A stretch of DNA of 64,000 nt, taken from the NCBI RefSeq assembly GCF_900105395.1, contig NZ_LT629775.1:3804001-3868000 (forward strand), written 5' to 3'. Positions 58,520-64,000 of this stretch are shown here, in pieces. The notes under the pieces are model-generated. The model was not told the DNA's origin, ran no database searches, and saw only the letters and a list, made by a program, of their open reading frames with translations. How positions within the stretch are numbered: the stretch's first letter is position 1; the number at the start of each line of letters is the position of its first letter. This DNA is from Streptomyces sp. TLI_053 (lineage in GTDB: Bacteria > Actinomycetota > Actinomycetes > Streptomycetales > Streptomycetaceae). The position numbers were made by a program, and so were the translations under genes.

Positions 58520-58840
58520 TCAGCGCGGGTAGGCGCCGTCCGGCCGCTGGTGGCCGTGGCTCAGCTGGTTGCCCTCGTCGTCCGAGACGGTGCCGAACCA
58601 CGAGGTGCACCAGACCGACACCGAGTCCGGCCAGTACTGCACCTCGAACGGGTGCCCCGACCCGTAGTCGCCGTACGAGGTGACGATGAACGTCTCCCCC
58701 GGACGCATCCAGTAGTCCTCCCCCAGCGGCTCCAGGGTCAGTTCGAGCAGCCCCTCGCCCCGATTGGTCAACGGGATCCGGCCGGTCACCTCCAACGCGG
58801 AGAAGTCCCAGCCGCCGGCCTCCGCACGGTCCTCCGTCAT
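58520..58840 (-). CDS. Small hypothetical protein
   Basis: I do not recognise this 106-residue protein. It is acidic and rich in aromatic residues, with no membrane helix. The sequence GYEGS-like turns and the segment GEDYWMRPGETFIVTSYGDYGSGHPFEVQYW look like a small all-beta fold. It starts at the ATG overlapping the stop of the upstream hydrolase gene (ATGA), so the two are translationally coupled. The pairing suggests a linked role, but nothing indicates what. Confidence 0.75.
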   Translation of the reverse strand: MTEDRAEAGGWDFSALEVTGRIPLTNRGEGLLELTLEPLGEDYWMRPGETFIVTSYGDYGSGHPFEVQYWPDSVSVWCTSWFGTVSDDEGNQLSHGHQRPDGAYPR

Positions 58841-59637
58841 CCCGCCGCCACCACCCGCTCCAGCAGCCGGCGCGCGACCGCGTCGAAGGCCTCCGGTGCC
58901 TCGATCGCGCTCAGGTGCCCCACCCGGGGCAGCACGGTCAGCTCGGCGTCCGGCAGGGCCCGCGCCATCAGCTCGGCCTCGCCGACGGGCATCAGCGCGT
59001 CCTCCGCGCCCGCCAGCACGGCGGTCGGCACCCGCACCCCGGCCAGCACCTCCAGCCGCTCCGGGCGGGCCGCCATGGCCCGCTGCGCCCACGCGACGGT
59101 GGCCGGCGGGGCGGCCGCGACCATCCCCTCCACCCGGTCCACCAGATGCTGGGAGTCCGGCCCCAGCTGGCCGGCCGCCATCCGCTCGTCGAGCAGCAGC
59201 CGGACGCTGTCCCGGGCCAGTACCGCGGCCGCGATCCGCTCCCGGTTGGTCCTGGCCGGCTCCGGGTCGGCGGTGGCCTTCGTGTTGGCCAGCAGCAGGC
59301 CCGCCAGCCGGTCGGGGTGGCGCTCGGCGAAGGCCAGCGCCACGTAGCCGCCCATGGAGAGCCCGCCGAGCACCGTCCGGTCGATCCCGGCGGTGTCCAG
59401 CAGCCGGGCGACGTCGTCGGCGACGGTGTCCAGCGAGGGCTCCTCGGAGCCCAGCCCGGCACCGCCGAAGCCGCGCTGGTCCGGGGCGATCACCCGGGCC
59501 CGGTCCCCGGTCGGGCCGGGCAGCGTCTCCAGTTGGGCGGACCACATGGCGGCACTGAGCGGAAAGGCGTGCAGCAGCACGAGGGGAGTTCCGGTACCGC
59601 TCTCGCGGACCGACACTGCGGAGGGGAGCTGGGTCAT
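58837..59637 (-). CDS. Alpha/beta hydrolase
   Basis: This 266-residue soluble hydrolase starts at the ATG at 59637, with GGTGG about ten bases upstream; the frame is open to 59673. The oxyanion strand is LVLLHAFPLS, the nucleophile elbow is GLSMGG (Ser near residue 98), the acid is in AGAEDALMP and the His in GHLSAIEAP. A cap domain lies between about residues 125 and 190. The sequence resembles pimeloyl-ester or 3-oxoadipate enol-lactone hydrolases, but substrate assignment is not justified. It is translationally coupled to a small downstream gene. Confidence 0.9.
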   Translation of the reverse strand: MTQLPSAVSVRESGTGTPLVLLHAFPLSAAMWSAQLETLPGPTGDRARVIAPDQRGFGGAGLGSEEPSLDTVADDVARLLDTAGIDRTVLGGLSMGGYVALAFAERHPDRLAGLLLANTKATADPEPARTNRERIAAAVLARDSVRLLLDERMAAGQLGPDSQHLVDRVEGMVAAAPPATVAWAQRAMAARPERLEVLAGVRVPTAVLAGAEDALMPVGEAELMARALPDAELTVLPRVGHLSAIEAPEAFDAVARRLLERVVAAG

Positions 59638-59729
59638 GGGGCCACCGTATTCCGGTGCGCCCGGCGGGCCCACTCAGCGGGCCACCTTGTCCGCTTTGTC
59701 ATAGCCTGACGGAGAGTAAGGGAGCAGCG

Positions 59730-60734
59730 ATGATCGAGTTGCACGACCTGACCAAACGTTACGGCTCGACCCTGGCCGTCGACCGGCTGAGCTTCAAGGT
59801 CCCGCAGGGCGTGGTCACCGGGTTCCTGGGGCCCAACGGTGCCGGGAAGTCCACCACGATGCGCATGATCCTCGACCTGGACCGCCCCACCGGCGGCCGG
59901 GTCACCATCGACGGCAGGAGATACGGACAGCTGAGCGAACCGCTCAAGTACATCGGCGCGCTGCTGGAGGCCAAGGCCGTCCACCCCGGCCGCACCGCCC
60001 GGGACCACCTGCTCTGGCTCGCCCAGAGCAACCGGATCCCCGAGCGCCGGGTCGACGAGGCGCTCGCCCTGGTCGGCCTCACCCCGGTCGCCCGCAAGCG
60101 GGCCCGCGGCTTCTCGCTCGGCATGGGCCAGCGCCTCGGCATCGCCTGCGCGCTGCTCGGGGACCCGGAGATCGTGATGTTCGACGAACCGGTGAACGGG
60201 CTCGACCCGGAGGGCATCCTCTGGATCCGCAACCTCATGAAGCGCCTCGCCGCCGAGGGCCGGACCGTCTTCGTCTCCTCCCACCTGATGAGCGAGATGG
60301 CCGTCACGGCGGACCACCTGGTGGTCATCGGCCGGGGCCGGCTGCTGGCCGACCTGCCGATGGCCGAATTCATCCGGCGCAACTCCCGCTCCGCCGTCCG
60401 ACTGCGCACCCCGCAGCCCGAGCGGCTGCTCGACGCGCTGGCCGGAGCCGGGCTGCGGCACGAGGCGGGCCCCGGGGGTTCGGTCGAGGTGGTCGACGGC
60501 GACCTCGCCGCACTCGGCGACCTGGCCGCCGCGAACGGCGTGGTGCTGCACGAACTCAGCCCGCAGCAGGCCTCGTTGGAGGAGGCGTTCATGCAGATGA
60601 CGGCCGACGCGGTGGAGTACCACGCCGGCGACGGGCCGGGCCGGGACGCGGCCGGCGCACCCGGCGTCTGGGGCGCCGACTGGAAGGGCGGGGCGGCCGG
60701 GCAGCCGGCCGCCCGCGGCACGGAGGAGAACTGA
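59730..60734 (+). CDS. ABC-2 type transporter ATP-binding protein
   Basis: This 334-residue ATPase has Walker A GPNGAGKST (about 34-42), a signature FSLGMGQ (the DrrA/NatA-like variant of LSGGQ), Walker B VMFDEPVNGLD and an H-loop in VSSHLMSEM. About 100 residues after the catalytic core form a C-terminal accessory domain, ending in a Gly/Ala-rich tail. GGGAGC lies six bases before the ATG. It is one base away from its permease. Family members export lipids, antibiotics or peptides; the substrate is unknown. Confidence 0.94.
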   Translation: MIELHDLTKRYGSTLAVDRLSFKVPQGVVTGFLGPNGAGKSTTMRMILDLDRPTGGRVTIDGRRYGQLSEPLKYIGALLEAKAVHPGRTARDHLLWLAQSNRIPERRVDEALALVGLTPVARKRARGFSLGMGQRLGIACALLGDPEIVMFDEPVNGLDPEGILWIRNLMKRLAAEGRTVFVSSHLMSEMAVTADHLVVIGRGRLLADLPMAEFIRRNSRSAVRLRTPQPERLLDALAGAGLRHEAGPGGSVEVVDGDLAALGDLAAANGVVLHELSPQQASLEEAFMQMTADAVEYHAGDGPGRDAAGAPGVWGADWKGGAAGQPAARGTEEN

Positions 60735-60735
60735 G

Positions 60736-61500
60736 ATGGCGTCCTTCCCCGCGGTCCTGCGCTCCGAGTGGACCAAGATCCGCAGCGTCCGCTCGACGAT
60801 CTGGACCCTCGCGCTGACCTTCGTGGTCACCCTCGGCGTCGGCGCCCTGCTGTCGCTGCTGACCAACAACAACTTCGAGGAGTTCCGCAGCGACAACACC
60901 CCGTTCGACGCCACCGGCACCGCCTTCTCCGGCATTCTCCTCGGCGAGCTGGCGATCATCGTCTTCGGCGTCCTGGCGATCGGCAACGAGTACAGCAGCG
61001 GGATGATCCGGGTCACCCTGGCGGCCGTCCCGCAGCGCGGCACCCTGCTCACCGGCAAGGCCGTGGTCCTCGGGGGGCTCGCCCTGGCGGTCTCGCTGGT
61101 GACGGCCTTCCTGACCTTCTTCACCGGCCAGGCGCTGCTCGGCGACCACTCGACCTCGCTGGGCGAGCCGAACGTGCTGCGCGCGGTGTTCGGCGCCGCG
61201 CTCTACCTGACGATGCTCTGCCTCTTCTCGGCCGGGGTCACCACGATGCTGCACAACCAGACCCTCGCGCTGGGCGTGCTGGTGCCGTTCTTCTTCCTGC
61301 TCTCGCCGATCCTCTCCGCGGTGCCGGGCGCCAAGACCGTCGCCCACTACTTCCCCGACTACGCGGGCTCCCGGATGCTGCTGGTCTACGAGCAGCACGG
61401 CCAGCCGTACGGGCCGTGGGCGGGCTTCCTGATCTGCCTGGCCTGGACGGTCGCCGCGCTGGCCGGCGGGGCGCTGGTGCTGAAGAACCGCGACGCCTGA
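60736..61500 (+). CDS. ABC-2 type transporter permease
   Basis: This 254-residue membrane protein has six predicted helices (about 20-40, 65-85, 105-130, 145-170, 178-198 and 228-248). The opening LRSEWTKIRSVRSTIWTL is typical of the family, and GNEYSSGMIRVTLAAVPQR is the conserved cytoplasmic segment linking helices 2 and 3. Its start lies one base past the ATPase stop, so the two are translated together and should form one transporter. Confidence 0.93.
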   Translation: MASFPAVLRSEWTKIRSVRSTIWTLALTFVVTLGVGALLSLLTNNNFEEFRSDNTPFDATGTAFSGILLGELAIIVFGVLAIGNEYSSGMIRVTLAAVPQRGTLLTGKAVVLGGLALAVSLVTAFLTFFTGQALLGDHSTSLGEPNVLRAVFGAALYLTMLCLFSAGVTTMLHNQTLALGVLVPFFFLLSPILSAVPGAKTVAHYFPDYAGSRMLLVYEQHGQPYGPWAGFLICLAWTVAALAGGALVLKNRDA

Positions 61501-61518
61501 GCCGGGCGGGACGCCGGA

Positions 61519-61542
61519 ACCGGTCGGTGCGGACCGACCGGT
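61519..61542. terminator. Convergent terminator after the ABC-2 transporter
   Basis: A perfect 10-bp stem (61519-61528 with 61533-61542, loop GCGG) lies between stops at 61500 and 61548. Confidence 0.75.
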
Positions 61543-61547
61543 ACGGG

Positions 61548-61871
61548 TCAGTAGCGGGGAGCGCCGCGGCCGCGGAGCAGGTTCGAGGCCCGGCGCTCCC
61601 GCGCGCCCCAGCAGGCCCGGTGCCAGTGCCGCCGGTCGTCCACGCCCGCGCCGTGCAGCGGCCACGCCACCAGGTGCCCCGTCCCGGGCGGGATCTCCTG
61701 GTCGCAGCCCGGGCAGCGGTAGTGCCGGCCGGCCGTCCCGGCGACCGTCTGCACCACCCAGTCGTCGCCCTGGTAGCTCTCGGTCCGGCGCATCGAGCTG
61801 CCCATCGGGGCGGCCGGCTCCGCCCGGTCCGGTTCGGCGGCGCTCTTGATCCGGTTGCGTCGGGGCGACAC
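61548..61871 (-). CDS. Small Cys/His (zinc-ribbon-like) protein
   Basis: This 107-residue protein starts at a GTG with GAGAGGT about seven bases upstream. A basic N-terminus is followed by YRCPGCDQEI and, 27 residues later, HWHRACW, a Cys-x2-Cys...His-x3-Cys arrangement able to bind zinc. The C-terminus is Arg-rich (RERRASNLLRGRG), which suggests nucleic-acid contact. Homologues are common in actinomycetes and are often labelled ATP/GTP-binding protein, though no nucleotide motif is visible. Function unknown. It diverges from the monooxygenase gene. Confidence 0.85.
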   Translation of the reverse strand: MSPRRNRIKSAAEPDRAEPAAPMGSSMRRTESYQGDDWVVQTVAGTAGRHYRCPGCDQEIPPGTGHLVAWPLHGAGVDDRRHWHRACWGARERRASNLLRGRGAPRY

Positions 61872-62099
61872 GTCGGACTACCTCTCTGCGGGGTGTCGGG
61901 AACCGTTCCAGCGTACGGCCGCGCACCGCCGGGGCGGGCCACTATCACGGCATCGGAGGATGATCGGCTGTTTCCCGTGAGATCCACCCGATTCTCTGGG
62001 AAATTGGTGGTTCGGCGTGCCATTGGCACATGACATGGGCTACTCACGAGGGGACAGGCGGGGCCCGCAGACCCTGCGCGCACCCGAGGAGGCCTCACC
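61872..62099. other. Divergent promoter region
   Basis: The 228 bases separate the divergent zinc-ribbon and monooxygenase genes. The stretch 61955-62050 is AT-richer, with several TTGG and GGCAC(A)T motifs, but no promoter pair stands out. No gene seen. Confidence 0.45.
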
Positions 62100-63407
62100 A
62101 TGACCAGAACCAGCACCCGCGCCGAGACCCGCCGGCCCGTCGGGGTACGCCCGCCGGCCCCCGGCCCGGCGCTGACCCCCACCACCGTGACGGCCGCCGC
62201 CGGCACCCCGCTGCCGGCGGACCGGCGCACCGCCGCCGCCGGCGCGGACACCGCACCCGTCCAGGTCGGGGCGTTCCTGCTCTCGGCGCAGTTCCCCGGC
62301 CAGACCCACGGGGAGGCGCTCGACCGCACCGTCCGCGCCGCCGTCGCGGCCGAACAGGCGGGACTCGACAGCGTCTGGCTGGCCGAGCACCACTTCGTCC
62401 CGTACGGGGTCTGCCCCAACGCCGCCACGCTGGCCGCACTGCTGCTCGGCCGGACCAGGCGGATCGGCATCGGCACGGCGGTCAGCGTGCTCTCCACCAC
62501 CCATCCGGTGGCTCTCGGGGAACAGGCGGCACTGCTGCACCTCACCTCCGACGGACGCTTCACGCTCGGGGTGGGGCGCGGCGGCCCGTGGATCGACCTG
62601 GAGGTGTTCGGCGGCGGTGTCGACGCCTTCGAACGGGGCTTCCCGGAGCGGCTCGACCTGCTGCTGCGCTGGCTGCGCGGGACCCGGGTGGGCGCGGCCG
62701 GGCCGCAGTTCACCTTCCCCGAGGTCGCCGTGGTGCCACGGGCCACCGAGCCACCGCGGCAGCCGGACCTCGGCGCCTGGCTCGGCCTCGACGAACGGGC
62801 CGGCACCCTGCGCTTCCCCCGCCAGCGCCTGGACGCCGACGGCTCCGCCGAGGAGCTCACCGCCACCGGCCGGCCGGTGGCCGGCCCGCCGATGGTGGTG
62901 GCCTGCACCTCGCCCGGCGGGGTCCGCACCGCCGCCGAGCGGGGCCTGCCGATGCTGCTGGGCATGCACTCCGGCGACGAGGACAAGCTGCACATGCTGG
63001 AGCTGTATCGTTCCGCCTGGCTGGCGGCCGGGCGCGGCGAGGAGCAACTGCGGCGGATCACCCGTCAGCACGTCGCGGCCGGGGTCGCCCAGGTCGACGA
63101 CCGTGCCTCGACCGCCCGGGCCACCCTGCTGGGCGCCATGCCCGGCTGGTTCGAGTTCGGGCTCGGCGCCCACCGCACGGTGGACGGCCGGGAGCGGAAG
63201 ATGCGCGATCCGCACCAGTACACCGAGCTGCTCTGCGACCTGCACGCGGTCGGAACCCCGAGGCAGTGCGCGGACCGGCTGCTGGCCACCGCCGAGCGGA
63301 CCGGCATCCGCCGGTTCGCGCTGCTCGCCGAAGGCAGCGGCGACCGGGAGGCCACCCTGCACAACATCGCGCGGCTCGGCTCCGAGGTCCTGCCGCAACT
63401 CGGCTGA
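62100..63407 (+). CDS. LLM-class (luciferase-like) flavin-dependent oxidoreductase
   Basis: This 435-residue F420- or FMN-dependent enzyme has a TIM-barrel luciferase domain from about residue 53 (VQVGAFLLSAQFPGQT). Typical segments are DSVWLAEHHFVPYG, RIGIGTAVSVLSTTHPVALGEQAA and GRFTLGVGRGGPW. The first 50 residues are a low-complexity extension. The start has GAGGAGG about eight bases upstream. An internal insertion (about 205-265) separates barrel strands. The substrate is unknown. It faces the next gene convergently. Confidence 0.92.
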   Translation: MTRTSTRAETRRPVGVRPPAPGPALTPTTVTAAAGTPLPADRRTAAAGADTAPVQVGAFLLSAQFPGQTHGEALDRTVRAAVAAEQAGLDSVWLAEHHFVPYGVCPNAATLAALLLGRTRRIGIGTAVSVLSTTHPVALGEQAALLHLTSDGRFTLGVGRGGPWIDLEVFGGGVDAFERGFPERLDLLLRWLRGTRVGAAGPQFTFPEVAVVPRATEPPRQPDLGAWLGLDERAGTLRFPRQRLDADGSAEELTATGRPVAGPPMVVACTSPGGVRTAAERGLPMLLGMHSGDEDKLHMLELYRSAWLAAGRGEEQLRRITRQHVAAGVAQVDDRASTARATLLGAMPGWFEFGLGAHRTVDGRERKMRDPHQYTELLCDLHAVGTPRQCADRLLATAERTGIRRFALLAEGSGDREATLHNIARLGSEVLPQLG

Positions 63408-63480
63408 CGCACGGCCGCCGGGACCCGAGGGGTTGCCGGCGGCCGGCCTGCGCCCCGGCGCCGGAGCAGAGCGCCCGGAG

Positions 63481-63589
63481 GCGAGCGGGCGACTCCCGCC
63501 CCGAGCCCCACGAGGGAGGCGAGCGGGCGAAAGCACCGCCCCGAGCCCCACGACAGAGGCGAGCGGGCGACAACACAGCGAGCGGGCGA
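63481..63589. repeat. Four copies of GCGAGCGGGCGA in a short intergenic repeat
   Basis: Copies start at 63481, 63519, 63559 and 63578. The first three are in larger units of 38-40 bases that also share CCGCCCCGAGCCCCACGA. The array ends exactly at the stop codon of the minus-strand gene and fills the convergent gap. Confidence 0.85.
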
Positions 63590-63982
63590 CTAACAGTCCC
63601 GGAGTTCGTCGGACTGGTTGAGGAGCTGCTCGCGGACCGAGGTGAAGCGCTCGTACCGCTTCTTGTTGGCGGAGGACGGCCGGAAGACCGCCACCCGGTG
63701 ACAGTTCTGGAAGGCCAGCCGGACGCCGAAGTGCCGCTCCAGGGCTCCCCGGATGGCGTCGCTGGCCAGTGCCCGCAGGAGCTGGCCGCGGGCCTGCTCG
63801 CTGGGCGGCGGTACATGGTTGTCGGCGAAGTCGGTGCCGTCGACCTCGGCCCGGGCGACCAGCGAGCTGATCAGCTCCCAGGCGTACGGCAGGGAGACGC
63901 GGACGCAGTCGACGAACTCCCGCTCGTCGACCTCGTCCCGCTCGGCCTTCTCCAGCAGGGCCGGTGAGACGTCGAGCGACAT
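63590..63982 (-). CDS. SCO5389-family protein of unknown function
   Basis: This 130-residue cytoplasmic protein (MSLDVSPALLEKAERDEVDEREFVDCVR...) matches the conserved streptomycete family I know as SCO5389. It has an acidic helical first half and a conserved core, GQLLRALASDAIRGALERHFGVRLAFQNCHRVAVF, with a possible Cys-His pair. It ends in a conserved LNQSDELRDC with a C-terminal Cys. The start has GAGGAGA six bases upstream. There is no recognisable catalytic motif. The 18 bases to the right edge hold only this ribosome-binding site. Confidence 0.88.
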   Translation of the reverse strand: MSLDVSPALLEKAERDEVDEREFVDCVRVSLPYAWELISSLVARAEVDGTDFADNHVPPPSEQARGQLLRALASDAIRGALERHFGVRLAFQNCHRVAVFRPSSANKKRYERFTSVREQLLNQSDELRDC

Positions 63983-64000
63983 GGATTCTCCTCTCGGGAC

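Overview
This 64-kb window is high-GC actinobacterial DNA, almost certainly from a streptomycete (Streptomyces or Kitasatospora). The gene order recalls a well-known block of the Streptomyces chromosome: glgX, glgP, glgE-treS-pep2-glgB, pta-ackA, pyk, icmA, meaB, an acetyl-CoA acetyltransferase, methylmalonyl-CoA epimerase, then the coiled-coil cytoskeletal genes scy and filP. Codons are strongly G/C-ending, GTG starts are frequent, and many genes overlap by ATGA or GTGA. This looks like core chromosome. I saw no insertion sequence, prophage, CRISPR array or RNA gene.

Layout. 1-6.2 kb: a truncated AAA ATPase, an RsbW-like ATP-binding protein and three L,D-transpeptidase lipoproteins. 6.4-25.3 kb: glycogen metabolism, with glgX (debranching), a heterodimeric ABC exporter, a methyltransferase, glgP (phosphorolysis) and the GlgE pathway. 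In that pathway TreS makes maltose from trehalose, Pep2 phosphorylates it, GlgE polymerises maltose 1-phosphate and GlgB branches the glucan. 25.3-27.7 kb: an ECF sigma factor of the SigE family, a membrane-anchored partner and a membrane protein. 27.8-32.7 kb: pta-ackA and pyk (acetyl-phosphate and pyruvate nodes). 32.8-35.7 kb: a three-gene operon for secreted or membrane proteins (DUF6230, DUF6114, a Pro/Thr/Ala-rich exported protein). 36-41.3 kb: a CnoX-like thioredoxin/TPR protein, a TetR regulator, the isobutyryl-CoA mutase large subunit, a DUF3817 membrane protein and a MarR regulator.

41.8-45.6 kb: two tandem thermolysin-type (M4) secreted proteases that share promoter and terminator sequence as well as coding sequence. 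45.7-49.3 kb: a second DUF3817 protein, three AIM24-family genes in one operon, and a MarR regulator. 49.3-52.3 kb: MeaB, thiolase and methylmalonyl-CoA epimerase, which with IcmA connect branched-chain and odd-chain acyl-CoA to central metabolism. 52.7-58.4 kb: scy and filP, which organise polar growth. 58.5-64 kb: a hydrolase, an ABC-2 type transporter, a small Cys/His protein, a luciferase-like monooxygenase and an SCO5389-family protein.

The most interesting points are regulatory or structural. They are a twin GGACGTCC operator ahead of icmA, twin TTACCGGT sites ahead of the TetR gene, a 24-bp perfect palindrome between the two proteases, an internal terminator in the DUF6230 operon, a 19-codon ORF ending inside a terminator hairpin, a GlgE with about 120 extra N-terminal residues, an asymmetric ABC exporter, and a near-identical internal duplication in scy. 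Statements about S. coelicolor homologues are from memory and were not searched.
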